A DNA stretch of 64,000 nt from Streptomyces sp. DG2A-72 (GTDB lineage Bacteria; Actinomycetota; Actinomycetes; Streptomycetales; Streptomycetaceae): NCBI RefSeq assembly GCF_030499575.1, contig NZ_JASTLC010000001.1:8518001-8582000 (forward strand), written 5' to 3'. Below the pieces are notes generated by a model. That model ran no database searches. It was not told where the DNA came from and saw nothing but the letters and a program-made list of their open reading frames with translations. The translations under genes and the position numbers were made by a program. Numbering within the stretch: position 1 is the first letter of the stretch; every line of letters begins with the position of its first letter. Below are positions 17,353 through 25,894 of this stretch, piece by piece.

Positions 17353-18561
17353 CTACTGCCGGTACCCGCTGAGGAACCGCCCGATCCGCCCGATCGCCGC
17401 CTCCAGATCCTCCGCGTGCGGCAGCGTGAGGATGCGGAAGTGGTCGGGGGTGGGCCAGTTGAAGCCGGTGCCCTGCACCACTTGGATCTTCTCCCGGAGC
17501 AGCAGGTCGAGGACGAACTTCTCGTCGTCGTGGATCTTGTGGACGGACGGGTCCAGACGCGGGAAGGCGTACAGCGCGCCCTTCGGCTTCACGCACGACA
17601 CCCCCGGGATCTCGTTGAGCTTCTCCCAGGCCATGTCGCGCTGTTCGCGCAGGCGCCCGCCCGGCGTGGTGAGATCGCGGATGGACTGCCGGCCGCCGAG
17701 CGCCGCCTGAATCGCGTACTGGGCGGGTGCGTTGGCGCACAACCGCATGGAGGCCAGCATCGTCAGGCCCTCCAGGTAGTTCTTCGCGTGCTGCTTCGGG
17801 CCGGTGATCACCAGCCAGCCGGAGCGGAAGCCCGCCACGCGGTACGTCTTCGACAGGCCGCAGAAGGTCAGGACGACCAGGTCGGGGGCGAGCGCGGCGG
17901 CCGAGTGGTGCACGGCGTCGTCGTACAGGATCTGGTCGTAGATCTCGTCGGCGAAGACCATCAGGCCGTGCCGCCGGGCGAGGTCGAGGATGCCCTCGAT
18001 GATCTCCTTCGGGTAGACGGCGCCGGTCGGGTTGTTCGGGTTGATGATGACGACGGCCTTGGTGCGGTCGGTGATCTTCGCCGCCATGTCGTCCAGGTCC
18101 GGGTACCAGTCGGCCTGTTCGTCGCAGAGGTAGTGAACCGCCTTGCCTCCGGCGAGCGTTGTCACCGCCGTCCAGAGGGGGAAGTCGGGGGCCGGGATCA
18201 GGACCTCGTCGCCGTCCTCCACCAGCGCCTGTACGGCCATCGAGACCAGCTCGGACACGCCGTTGCCGAGGAAGACGTCGTCGACGCCGACCTCCAGGCC
18301 GAGGGTCTGATAGCGCCCCGCCACGGCCCGGCGGGCGGACAGGATGCCCCGCGAGTCCGTGTAGCCGTGCGCCTGCGGGAGCATCCGGATCATGTCCTGG
18401 AGGATTTCCTCGGGCGCCTCGAAGCCGAAGAGCGCGGGGTTGCCGGTGTTCAGGCGCAGCACGCTGTGGCCGGCCTCCTCCAGCGCGTTGGCGTGTTCGA
18501 TCACCGGGCCGCGGATCTCGTAACAGACCTCGCTGAGCTTGCTCGACTGCCGGAACTCCAT
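17353..18561 (-). CDS. AlaT/AlaA-type PLP aminotransferase
   Basis: A 402-residue class I/II fold I aminotransferase. Landmarks are GYTDSRGILSARRAVAGRY, FLGNGVSELVSMAVQAL, INPNNPTGAVYPKEI (substrate and PLP contact Asn), FADEIYDQILYDD, the PLP lysine in FCGLSKTYRVAGFRSGW and the Arg near FRILTLPHAEDL. The AlaT subfamily transfers amino groups between alanine, glutamate and valine or 2-oxo acids. It is divergent from an HxlR-type regulator sharing an operator-containing promoter region, so expression is probably controlled by that protein. Confidence 0.9.
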   Translation of the reverse strand: MEFRQSSKLSEVCYEIRGPVIEHANALEEAGHSVLRLNTGNPALFGFEAPEEILQDMIRMLPQAHGYTDSRGILSARRAVAGRYQTLGLEVGVDDVFLGNGVSELVSMAVQALVEDGDEVLIPAPDFPLWTAVTTLAGGKAVHYLCDEQADWYPDLDDMAAKITDRTKAVVIINPNNPTGAVYPKEIIEGILDLARRHGLMVFADEIYDQILYDDAVHHSAAALAPDLVVLTFCGLSKTYRVAGFRSGWLVITGPKQHAKNYLEGLTMLASMRLCANAPAQYAIQAALGGRQSIRDLTTPGGRLREQRDMAWEKLNEIPGVSCVKPKGALYAFPRLDPSVHKIHDDEKFVLDLLLREKIQVVQGTGFNWPTPDHFRILTLPHAEDLEAAIGRIGRFLSGYRQ

Positions 18562-18585
18562 GCGCCCCTCCGGTATCTGGTGTTG

Positions 18586-18635
18586 CTTGGTTTTACCAAG
18601 TGTGAGCTTGGAAAGTCCAATGACACGTCTAGACT
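18586..18635. promoter_or_regulatory. Divergent promoter: palindrome and leaderless-type promoter
   Basis: The perfect palindrome CTTGG-TTTTA-CCAAG (18586-18600) lies 25 bases upstream of the aminotransferase start. For the regulator, TTGGAA (18608-18613) and TAGACT (18630-18635) with a 16-base spacer form a promoter whose -10 box ends seven bases before the ATG at 18643, so the mRNA is expected to start at or beside the start codon. Confidence 0.6.
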
Positions 18636-18642
18636 GCGTCGC

Positions 18643-19269
18643 ATGTCACCTCGCCGAAGCTACGACCAGTACTGTTCCGCCGCCCGGGCGCTCGACCTCG
18701 TCGGCGACCGCTGGACCCTGCTGATCGTCCGGGAGCTGCTGGCCGGTCCCCGCCGCTACACCGACCTGCACGCGGATCTGCCGGGCGTCAGCACGGACGT
18801 ACTCGCCTCGCGGCTGAAGGACATGGAGCGCGACGGGCTGACCACGCGACGCCGGCTGCCGCCGCCCGGCGCGGCGTTCGTCTACGAACTCACCCGACGT
18901 GGGCGGGAGTTGTTGCCGGTCCTTCAGGCTCTGGGCGCCTGGGGACAGGCCGAGCTGGGCGAGCGGCGGCCCACCGACGCCGTACGGGCGCACTGGTTCG
19001 CGCTGCCCCTGCTGCGGTCCCTCGAAGGCCAGGGAGTGGTCGAAGTCCGGCTGGAGGAGGGTGAGTTCCATCTGTACGTCGGTGCCGAGGAGGGGCCCGT
19101 GTACGGCGACGGGCCCGCGCCCGGGGAGCCCGACGCCCGGCTGGTGCTGGACGCCGGTACGTGGGAGGCGGTCGGGCGGGGGGAGTCGAGCCTGGCGGAC
19201 GCGGTACGGGACGGCCGTATCACCGTGAGCGGCGAGGGGACGCCGGCCAAGGCGCTGCGGGAGGCATGA
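18643..19269 (+). CDS. HxlR-type regulator with C-terminal SCP2-like domain
   Basis: A 208-residue protein. Residues 1-105 are an HxlR winged helix: CSAARALDLVGDRWTLLIV, ELLAGPRRYTDLHADLPGVS, LKDMERDGLTTRRR. Residues 115-208 resemble a sterol-carrier-like effector domain (VEVRLEEGEFHLYVGAEEG, ARLVLDAGTWEAVGRGESS, DAVRDGRITVSGEG), a common pairing in actinobacteria. The ATG at 18643 lacks a ribosome binding site and follows the -10 box directly, fitting a leaderless transcript. Probably controls itself and the divergent aminotransferase. Confidence 0.88.
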   Translation: MSPRRSYDQYCSAARALDLVGDRWTLLIVRELLAGPRRYTDLHADLPGVSTDVLASRLKDMERDGLTTRRRLPPPGAAFVYELTRRGRELLPVLQALGAWGQAELGERRPTDAVRAHWFALPLLRSLEGQGVVEVRLEEGEFHLYVGAEEGPVYGDGPAPGEPDARLVLDAGTWEAVGRGESSLADAVRDGRITVSGEGTPAKALREA

Positions 19270-19273
19270 GAAA

Positions 19274-19303
19274 GGGCCCGCCGTACGACCGTACAGCGGG
19301 CCC
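19274..19303. terminator. Bidirectional hairpin terminator
   Basis: GGGCCCGCCGTACG (19274-19287) pairs with CGTACAGCGGGCCC (19290-19303) with one mismatch. It sits five bases after the regulator stop and ten bases from the end of the convergent membrane protein gene. Confidence 0.8.
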
Positions 19304-19313
19304 CGTCGACCGG

Positions 19314-20072
19314 TCAGACGCCTTGCGGTCGCCCCGCCCCCCGTGTCAGCGCATAGCCGCCGATCCCCGCGAGCGCGGCCAGCACGCCGCCGATCGCGGT
19401 CCACACCCACCGGTCGGACCACCAGCCGGAGGACCAGCCGTCGTCGGGCTCGATCGCGGACAGCACGGCCGGGGACGACGAACTCTCCTCGGTCTCAGCG
19501 GACTTCACCGCGATGCCCGGCACCAGCGGCTGCGCCAGCGAACCGTCCACCGCTGCCGACCCGCCGATGTCTTTGGAGGACACCTCGACGGCGGCGGACA
19601 CCGGAAGGCCGAGGTCGGTGGTCGCCAGGTCGAGGACCGTCAGCCGGATGTAGTACGTCCCCGGCAGCGGGTCGTTGGCCCATGGCTCGGACCAGCCGCG
19701 CACTGTGCGCAGGGTGCAGGCCAGCTCGACCGAGGACGCGTCCTGGGCGGCGGTGCGTGTCTGTGCGCCGTACTGGCAGGCCTGGCGGCGGCGCAGTCCG
19801 TCGTACACGTCGAGCTGCCAGGTCTCGGCGGCGTGTGCCTCAGGGAGGTCGACCGTGGCCTTGACGGTGGGACGGCTGCCGGCGTCCGCCGGGAACGACC
19901 AGTACAGGTAGTCGCCCGCCGAGCCGCTCGCCGTCGCCTTCTGGTCCTGGTCGATCTCCGTCGCCGTACGGAACGACGTGCCTGCCTGTGTCGGAGCCTC
20001 GGCCGCCACTGCCGAACCCGCGGCTACCCCCAGCATCAGCAGCGCGGCACTCAACACACGTGTGATCCGCAT
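19314..20072 (-). CDS. Exported membrane-anchored protein, partner of the VWA protein
   Basis: A 252-residue protein. It has a cleavable signal (VLSAALLMLGVAAGSAVAAEA), an extracytoplasmic beta-rich domain (GDYLYWSFPADAGSRPTVKATVDL, WQLDVYDGLRRRQACQ, PLPGTYYIRLTVLDL), and one C-terminal helix (WTAIGGVLAALAGIGGYALT) followed by a short basic tail. Start and upstream stop overlap by one base (TGATG), with GGAGG ahead of the ATG. Its extracellular domain resembles the C-terminal region of the upstream VWA protein (both have PGQ/PxGTYY-type beta sandwich features), so they probably form a cell-surface pair. Function unknown. Confidence 0.75.
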   Translation of the reverse strand: MRITRVLSAALLMLGVAAGSAVAAEAPTQAGTSFRTATEIDQDQKATASGSAGDYLYWSFPADAGSRPTVKATVDLPEAHAAETWQLDVYDGLRRRQACQYGAQTRTAAQDASSVELACTLRTVRGWSEPWANDPLPGTYYIRLTVLDLATTDLGLPVSAAVEVSSKDIGGSAAVDGSLAQPLVPGIAVKSAETEESSSSPAVLSAIEPDDGWSSGWWSDRWVWTAIGGVLAALAGIGGYALTRGAGRPQGV

Positions 20073-21337
20073 CAGTTGGTCCTCCAGACCGCGACCCGCC
20101 AGCGTGAAACCCAGCCCCACACCACACCGGCGAGGAAGCCCGTCAGGATCAGCGCGCCCAGCAGCCACCAGCCGCGTCCGAGGCCGAAGGAGGCCACGTC
20201 GCCCGACTGCGAGGGCCCGTCCACGACGTCGACGGTGAGTTCGAGGGGCAGTCCTGGCGTGGTCTGCACGCCGGAGGCCGCCGAGTAGGAGTTGGTGACC
20301 TGCAGGCAGACCGTCTCCGCGGGAGCGTTCTCCTCGTCGCTCTCCGCCTTCGGGTACCGCAGACCGGTCGAGATGACGTCCGTACGGCCGTTGCCCGTCC
20401 CCTCACCGCGCACGATCTCGCGCCCGCGTTCGGTGACGGCCCGCAGCAGCACCCCGTAGTCGGGGTTCACGGCCCGGTCGGCCGCCACGCTCACCGAGGC
20501 GCGCAGCTCCTGGCCGGGGTTCACGGCCACGCGGTACCAGCGCTGCTGGTTGAACTCCTCGCGGTCGGTGTACAGCCCGGACTTCAGCGTGGGCGCCTTC
20601 GCGCACGCGTCGGCCCCCTCGGTGGCCACCGGCGTCACCACCGGATCGGCCGCCCGGTCCACCAACTGGTTGACACGGTCGGTGAGTTCGTCGGTGTGCT
20701 CGACCGAGGTGTACGTCCCTCCGGTCGCCTCGGCGATACAGCTGAGCTGCTGCCGCATCTTGGCGTTGGGGACCAGGCCGAGGGTGTCGATGGTCAGGCC
20801 GATGCCCTTGGCGGCGATCTCGCGGGCGACCTCGCACGGGTCGAGCGGGGCGCAGGTGTCCTCGCCGTCGCTGATCAGCACGATGCGCTGGGAGCCGGTG
20901 CCGCCGTCGAGGTCGTCGGCCGCCTTCAGCAGCGCCGGGCCGATCGGCGTCCAGCCGGTGGGCGTGAGGGTGGCCACCGCCGTCTTGGCCTCGGTGCGGT
21001 CCAGCGGTCCGACCGGGTAGAGCTGCGCGGTGTCCTTGCAGCCCGTCTTCTGGTCGTCCCCGGGGTAGTTGGCGCCCAGGGTGCGGATGCCGAGTTCGAC
21101 CTCCTCGGGCGTCGCGTCGAGCACCTCGTTGAACGCCTGCTTCGCCGCGGCCATCCGGGACTGGCCGTCGATGTCCCTGGCCCGCATGGAACCGCTGACG
21201 TCGAGCACGAGGTTCACCTTCGGTGCGTCCTCGCTCGTGGGTTCGCCGGCGGCCGCCGCGGCCGGGAAGGCGAGCCCGGCCGTCAGCGTGGCGAGCAGGG
21301 CGCAGGTGCCCGCCGCGAGCCGTTGTCTTGTGATCAT
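20072..21337 (-). CDS. Secreted VWA-domain protein with C-terminal membrane anchor
   Basis: A 421-residue protein. It has a signal peptide (ALLATLTAGLAFPAAAAAGE), a von Willebrand type A domain with an intact MIDAS (LVLDVSGSM, a Thr in LTPTGWTPIGPALL and Asp in VLISDGEDTC), a beta-rich region with paired cysteines (C in GADACAKAP and VCLQVTN), and a C-terminal helix (LLGALILTGFLAGVVWGWV) with a basic tail. The role is probably metal-dependent protein binding at the cell surface. The stop is shared with the start of the partner gene, so the two are co-translated. Confidence 0.87.
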   Translation of the reverse strand: MITRQRLAAGTCALLATLTAGLAFPAAAAAGEPTSEDAPKVNLVLDVSGSMRARDIDGQSRMAAAKQAFNEVLDATPEEVELGIRTLGANYPGDDQKTGCKDTAQLYPVGPLDRTEAKTAVATLTPTGWTPIGPALLKAADDLDGGTGSQRIVLISDGEDTCAPLDPCEVAREIAAKGIGLTIDTLGLVPNAKMRQQLSCIAEATGGTYTSVEHTDELTDRVNQLVDRAADPVVTPVATEGADACAKAPTLKSGLYTDREEFNQQRWYRVAVNPGQELRASVSVAADRAVNPDYGVLLRAVTERGREIVRGEGTGNGRTDVISTGLRYPKAESDEENAPAETVCLQVTNSYSAASGVQTTPGLPLELTVDVVDGPSQSGDVASFGLGRGWWLLGALILTGFLAGVVWGWVSRWRVAVWRTN

Positions 21338-21346
21338 CGGCGGATC

Positions 21347-22882
21347 TTATTGATCAAACGTGTCCCGCTCCAAAACGGTCTCCGACCGCAAGGGGTTGGG
21401 AAGTTGCGCCCACTGATCCCCGGGCGTCCCCGGCGACAGACGCATCAGCGTCAACGCCTTCGTGGGCAGCGGTTCCTCGAGCAGCGCGACGAGATCCGGG
21501 GTGCGCGGCAGATCCCGTACGGCCGTCTCCAGCGCCGCCCGCAACGCCGTACCCGAACCCGCCGTGCCCGCCAGCGCCCCGGCCACCAGCGAGCCGAACA
21601 GCTTGCGCCGCAGCGTCGTTTCGTCGTCCGTGACGACCCGTCCGGTCAGCTCCGGCAGCGGGATGCCGTGCCGGGCCAGCCGGGCGGGGCTGATGCGGAT
21701 GTCGGCCAGATCGCGGTAGACCAGACGCAGCGGTGCGCCCGTCGGGGACAGCACCACGAGGAGGTTCTGGCCGTGCGCCTCCAGGGCCACGCCCAGCTCC
21801 AGCAGGCGCAGGCCCACGGTGAGCGCCAGCCGTGCGAAGTCCGCCAGCCAGGCCGGGGACCGGGGCAGCTCTGTGGTGGCGAGCGCGGCCACCGGCACGA
21901 CCCGCTCGCCGCGCGCCTGGTCGCCGTACACCTGGGGCGACTCCCGCAACACGGCGGCCAGGTCGGGGGAGTGGGCGGTGATCGCGCCGATCGTGCGGGT
22001 GGTGTGCAGCAGACCGTCCGTGCGCGCCGCCATCTGCTCGGCGAACGCCGACAGGATCGCCGATGTCGAGATCGACCACTGGGAGATGTCCCGCACCGAG
22101 GACGTCAGCCGGGTGCTCAGCGCGGTCTTGACGTGCGGGCCGCGGACGCCGGGCAGGGCGAGGGTGCGCAGGGACATCAGCGGATGCGCGGCGGCGTCCA
22201 GGTCGAGGGGGCGCTTGAGCACGTGCTCCGCCTGCCAGGGATGCACCGGGATCAGCAGCCGCTCCCCGTCCCGCATGCGGTCCGGCCACTCGCCCGTCAC
22301 CAGGCACTCCCGCGCCCCGACCGGCATCAGCCCCAGCCGCACATGCGAGCTGTGCTCGGGGCCGTACGCCAGCTGCTCGTCCACCGAAAAACCGGGCCGG
22401 GAACGGCAGTTGGGATGGAACGGATGCCCGTCGACCACTCGCTGCTCCCACTCCCAGTCCCAGTCCCAGTTGGGCCACTCCTTCGGGTGGCCTTTCTGCC
22501 CGGCCCGGGACAGCGCCAACGACGCCACACTGTGCGCGAGCTCGGAGGCGAAGTACGCCCCGTGCGGTACCGCGAGCCCCGTCATCAACCGGGCCGGATC
22601 GTCGTACGACACCCCGTCAAGCCGTACGGCGCTGACGTACGCGGAAGTGGCGTACGGGTCGGCGACCGGGCCGTGCAGCCACCGCCCGTCGGACAGCCGC
22701 AGCACACCGGGCCCGCGCCGGGCGATCCACGGCAGCGGCTCATGGGCCAGCGCCCGCCACAGCCGGGTCAGCACGGCCGCCCGCGCGCCGGGCAGCTCGG
22801 CCGTGTACCGCGACACGAGACCGGGGCGTACGACGGCCAGTTCGTCGGCGACCTCGGCCTCGACGGTGGGGGGACGATGCAC
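21347..22882 (-). CDS. IucA/IucC-family NIS siderophore synthetase
   Basis: A 511-residue NRPS-independent siderophore synthetase, which adenylates a carboxylate (often citrate or a citryl/succinyl intermediate) and condenses it with an amine or alcohol. Motifs include GHPFHPNCRSRPGF (the HP-K/R-R substrate loop), IPVHPWQAEHVL, KTALSTRLTSSVRDIS (S/T-R-T ATP loop) and the ferric-reductase-like FhuF tail containing LEAHGQNLLV and RLVYRDLADIRI. The C-terminal ends with QLPNPLRSE. A repeated Trp-acidic stretch (WDWDWEWE) lies near residue 145. It is divergent from a second synthetase 95 bases away. Confidence 0.92.
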   Translation of the reverse strand: MHRPPTVEAEVADELAVVRPGLVSRYTAELPGARAAVLTRLWRALAHEPLPWIARRGPGVLRLSDGRWLHGPVADPYATSAYVSAVRLDGVSYDDPARLMTGLAVPHGAYFASELAHSVASLALSRAGQKGHPKEWPNWDWDWEWEQRVVDGHPFHPNCRSRPGFSVDEQLAYGPEHSSHVRLGLMPVGARECLVTGEWPDRMRDGERLLIPVHPWQAEHVLKRPLDLDAAAHPLMSLRTLALPGVRGPHVKTALSTRLTSSVRDISQWSISTSAILSAFAEQMAARTDGLLHTTRTIGAITAHSPDLAAVLRESPQVYGDQARGERVVPVAALATTELPRSPAWLADFARLALTVGLRLLELGVALEAHGQNLLVVLSPTGAPLRLVYRDLADIRISPARLARHGIPLPELTGRVVTDDETTLRRKLFGSLVAGALAGTAGSGTALRAALETAVRDLPRTPDLVALLEEPLPTKALTLMRLSPGTPGDQWAQLPNPLRSETVLERDTFDQ

Positions 22883-22977
22883 AGGCGGGCTCCTAAGGTT
22901 GCAGGCAGGGCGTCACGACGGGGGCGTGACGACAGACATACTGATCGTCTCCCGCCCGAACGGACCGTAGGGAACAA

Positions 22978-24480
22978 GTGGAACGCCTGGACCTCATGCC
23001 CCCGCCCGCCGCCGACGACCCGTCGGCACGCGCTGACGCGTATGCGGCGGCCCCGCTGCTGAACTGCCTGCTGCGGGAGGTGGCACAACGGGTACCCGGC
23101 GAGCGGCGGGTGTACCGGCTGCCCGGTCTTGACCGCCTGTTGCGGGTGCGCGGGGAGCGCCGGCCCACAGAGCCCGAGCTGTACGTCGGCGGCACCTGGC
23201 AGCGACTCGGCCACACCGAGCTGGTGAAGCTCGTCGCCGAGGAGCTGACCCGGCACACGGGCCTGTCCAACCACGAACTCCCCGCCGAGATGACCGACAG
23301 CCGTGACGCCGTGGCCGCCCTGCTCACCGCGCGCGCCCGCACGACCGCGCCCGACGACCCGTATCTGCGCTCCGAGCAGTCCCTGATCACCGGCCACCCC
23401 TATCACCCCGCCCCCAAGGCGCGCGGCGGCGGTCCGGCCACCGGCTGGCTGCCGTACGCCCCCGAGGCCCACGCCGCCTTCCCGCTGGTGCTGCTCGGCG
23501 TACGCGAGGACTCGGTCGTCGAGGAGGGCGATACCACCGCCCTCGACACCCTGGGCGAGGCGCCGCCCGGCTACCGGCTGCTGCCCGCCCACCCCTGGCA
23601 GCTCGACCTTGTCGGCCACGACCTCGCCCCGGCCTTCGCGGACGGCCGGCTGATCCGGCTGGGCACGACCCCGTTCCCGGCCCGGCCCACGGCCGCGATC
23701 CGCACGGTCTACGCGCCCGACCGCGACCTCTTCCTGAAGTTCAGCCTCGATGTGCGCATCACCAATGACGTACGCCGGCTCTGGCGCCACGACCTGCTGA
23801 CACTGCGCCGCACCGACACGGCCGTGACACAGGCCTTCGCCGCGATCGACGGCCCGGCGGCCTGGCTGACCGACCGCGGCTACCGCACCGCCGGCTTCGC
23901 CTTCGAGGAACTCGCCGTCCTGGTCCGCGACGGACTGCGTGCGCACTTGGTGCCCGGCACGACCCCGCTGCTCGCCGCCGGGCTCGTCGAAGGCTTCGCG
24001 GGCAGCCCACTCGACGGCACCGACGATCCGGCGGGCTGGTGGGAGGCCTATCTGCGCCAGGTGGTCCCACCGGTGCTGGCCGCCTTCGCCGACCACGGCG
24101 TCGTACTCGAAGCGCACCTGCAGAACACGCTGGTCGCCGTCGACGCCGACGGCACGCCCGTGCAGGCGCTGTTCCGGGACGCCGAGGGGGTGAAGCTGCT
24201 GGCGGACGTGGAGCGGGACGCCGGGTGGGAGCGGCTGGTGTACTGCCTGGTCGTCAATCACCTGTGGGAGATCGCCGCGGTCCTCGCGGAACGCCACCCC
24301 GGCCTCGACCCCTGGCCCGCCGTACGCGCCGAACTCTCCCGGCACGACCTCCCCGAGATCGCCGCCCTGCTCACCGCGCCCAGCCTCCCCGGCAAGACGA
24401 ACCTGCTGCTGCGCTGGACGGGCGCGGACGGGGCCGACGCCCGCTATCTGCCACTGCCGAACCCGCTGGCCCTTACGTGA
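22978..24480 (+). CDS. IucA/IucC-family NIS siderophore synthetase (second)
   Basis: A 500-residue NIS synthetase. The same landmarks appear: TGHPYHPAPKARGG, LLPAHPWQLDLVG, IRTVYAPDRDLFLKFSLDVRI, followed by LEAHLQNTLVAVD, ALFRDAEGVKLL and the terminal YLPLPNPLAL. The GTG at 22978 has only a weak GGGAA site. Divergent from the first synthetase, an arrangement that ensures co-regulation. No decarboxylase, monooxygenase or acyltransferase lies immediately adjacent, so the amine substrate must come from elsewhere. The PLP-enzyme operon 3-7 kb downstream is a candidate source (inference). Confidence 0.92.
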   Translation: MERLDLMPPPAADDPSARADAYAAAPLLNCLLREVAQRVPGERRVYRLPGLDRLLRVRGERRPTEPELYVGGTWQRLGHTELVKLVAEELTRHTGLSNHELPAEMTDSRDAVAALLTARARTTAPDDPYLRSEQSLITGHPYHPAPKARGGGPATGWLPYAPEAHAAFPLVLLGVREDSVVEEGDTTALDTLGEAPPGYRLLPAHPWQLDLVGHDLAPAFADGRLIRLGTTPFPARPTAAIRTVYAPDRDLFLKFSLDVRITNDVRRLWRHDLLTLRRTDTAVTQAFAAIDGPAAWLTDRGYRTAGFAFEELAVLVRDGLRAHLVPGTTPLLAAGLVEGFAGSPLDGTDDPAGWWEAYLRQVVPPVLAAFADHGVVLEAHLQNTLVAVDADGTPVQALFRDAEGVKLLADVERDAGWERLVYCLVVNHLWEIAAVLAERHPGLDPWPAVRAELSRHDLPEIAALLTAPSLPGKTNLLLRWTGADGADARYLPLPNPLALT

Positions 24481-24561
24481 CGTGACTTACCCTGCCCGGA
24501 GTCGTCGACCTGTGCGGATGCGTCCTTCACGGCGTTTCAGGTTCGTGCCGTGTGATCTCCT

Positions 24562-25407
24562 TCACTCGCCGTCGGAGCCACGCGGGAGCCGGACCAGGTT
24601 CAGCCGGTAGTCCTCGACCTGGGGAAGTCGCTGGGCGGCGAGGCCGGTGACCATCTCCTGGACGGGGGCCGGGAGTTCGTCGTACATCGGGGCAGGGAGG
24701 CTGCTGAACGTGTCGGAGGCCAGTACGTCGACTCCCGGTCGCCACTCGGCGAGCCGTGCCGGATCGGCGCAGCTCCACTGCATCCGGGCGTCGACCTTGC
24801 CGAGTGAGCCGGGCTGGTCCTGCGTGTCGAAGTGGCCGGGGCCGGAGGTGTCGAGGGCCAGCAGGGAGCCGGGAAAGCGGTCGGCGAGCAGGTCGATGAC
24901 GTCGCGGACGTCCGCCTCCTCGAGGTAGGGCAGAACGGCTTCGGCGGCGAAGAGGTACGGGCCGCCGGATTGCGCGGCGACGGTGTCCGCCCAAGCCTTG
25001 TCCGTCACCGACGTGGCGATCATCGTGCGGCGTGGTGTGTCGGTGAAGAAGGTGCGGCGCAGTTCGATCACGTCGGGCAGGTCGAGCTCGAACCAGCGGG
25101 CCTGGCCGTTGTCGGTGCGTTCGTAGCGGGTGTTGAGGCCGGTGCCGATCTCCACCACGGTGCCGGTGGGATGTTCGGCGAGGAAGTCCGTCACCCAGCG
25201 GTCGAACAGGCTGGTGCGCAGGACCGTGCCGAGCAGCATCGGCAGGCCGTCGAAGCGGGCGAAGTCGTAGTCGATCGCCGCGACGAGTTCCTCGGCGACC
25301 GCGTCGCGCAGGACCGCTTCCTTCTTGCGGTTCTCCACCGCCCGGCCGTACAGCGGGATCAGCAGGGTTTCCTGGACCGTGCCCAGGCGTACGTCGCGCT
25401 CGGTCAT
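24562..25407 (-). CDS. LCM/PPM-family SAM-dependent O-methyltransferase
   Basis: A 281-residue protein of the leucine carboxyl methyltransferase-like family. VVEIGTGLNTRYERTD is the SAM-binding loop, followed by WFELDLPDVIELRR (acidic loop), then YLFAAEAVLPYLEEADV and DARMQWSCADPARLAEW. Bacterial members usually methylate carboxylates of small molecules or act in natural product pathways. The ATG at 25407 has GGAGG with spacing of five. It converges with the NIS synthetase at 22978. A decayed relative lies at about 31.7-32.0 kb. Confidence 0.87.
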   Translation of the reverse strand: MTERDVRLGTVQETLLIPLYGRAVENRKKEAVLRDAVAEELVAAIDYDFARFDGLPMLLGTVLRTSLFDRWVTDFLAEHPTGTVVEIGTGLNTRYERTDNGQARWFELDLPDVIELRRTFFTDTPRRTMIATSVTDKAWADTVAAQSGGPYLFAAEAVLPYLEEADVRDVIDLLADRFPGSLLALDTSGPGHFDTQDQPGSLGKVDARMQWSCADPARLAEWRPGVDVLASDTFSSLPAPMYDELPAPVQEMVTGLAAQRLPQVEDYRLNLVRLPRGSDGE

Positions 25408-25504
25408 GACCGCCTCCACAGTCCTCGGGCCGCGACGTACGCTATATGAAAATGGGATCCATTAACAAGAGTGCGGCGCCGTCGTATGGGGCGACGGCGC
25501 CGCA

Positions 25505-25840
25505 CTACTCCTGCGCGTGCCGGATGGCGTCCAGCACGATGTGGGCGATGTGGTCGTCGGTGAGGCCGTACTGGATCTCGCGCGCCTGGCGGCGGGTCGT
25601 CACGATCCGGGAGTTGCGCAGGACCCGCAGATGCTGCGAGACCAGCGGCTGGCTCACCCCGAGGGCCGCGACCAGTTCGTGGACGTACTTTCCGCCCTCG
25701 GACAGCTCGCGCACGATGCCGAGGCGGACGGGGGAGGCCAGCGCCTTCAGCAGGTCGCTGGCGGCCTCCAGGGCGCGCATCGGTCCGTCCGCCGGGGTTG
25801 TCGAGGGGGAGGAGTCATCGTCACATGCATATGTTAGCAA
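25505..25840 (-). CDS. ArsR/SmtB-family metal-responsive repressor
   Basis: A 111-residue winged-helix regulator: SDLLKALASPVRLGIVREL, YVHELVAALGVSQPLVSQHL, VLRNSRIVTTRRQAREIQYGL, ending with DDHIAHIVLDAIRHAQE. The last helix carries Asp, His, His and Glu residues at positions used by alpha5-type zinc sensors (SmtB/CzrA), so zinc or cobalt sensing is plausible. The longest start is TTG at 25840. An ATG at 25783 before RALEAASDLLK is the alternative. A CATATG element and a Zur-like box lie at its start. Confidence 0.85.
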   Translation of the reverse strand: MLTYACDDDSSPSTTPADGPMRALEAASDLLKALASPVRLGIVRELSEGGKYVHELVAALGVSQPLVSQHLRVLRNSRIVTTRRQAREIQYGLTDDHIAHIVLDAIRHAQE

Positions 25841-25856
25841 GTGACAATGATTTCCG
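25828..25856. promoter_or_regulatory. ArsR-type CATATG element and Zur-like box
   Basis: CATATGTTA (25828-25836) is repeated as TAACATATG at 26265-26273 beside the His-rich gene and the ArsR fragment. CATATG-centred palindromes are typical ArsR/SmtB operators. TGACAATGATTTCCG (25842-25856) matches 12 of 15 positions of the actinobacterial Zur consensus TGAAAATGATTTTCA. Together they suggest dual metal control of this block. Confidence 0.5.
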
Positions 25857-25894
25857 GTCCGGGTTCGTGCGGTCGAACGCGGATGCGGAGCGGA

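Noticed and set aside
22893..22911. A possible iron (DmdR/IdeR) box, CTAAGGTTGCAGGCAGGG, between the divergent NIS synthetases
   Set aside because: Only the left half resembles the consensus TTAGGTTAGGCTAACCTAA. The right half does not match, so it was not listed as a site.
20696..23062. A 788-codon plus-strand open frame opposite the VWA and NIS genes
   Set aside because: Highly charged low-complexity translation with no motifs. Both genes on the other strand have unmistakable domains.
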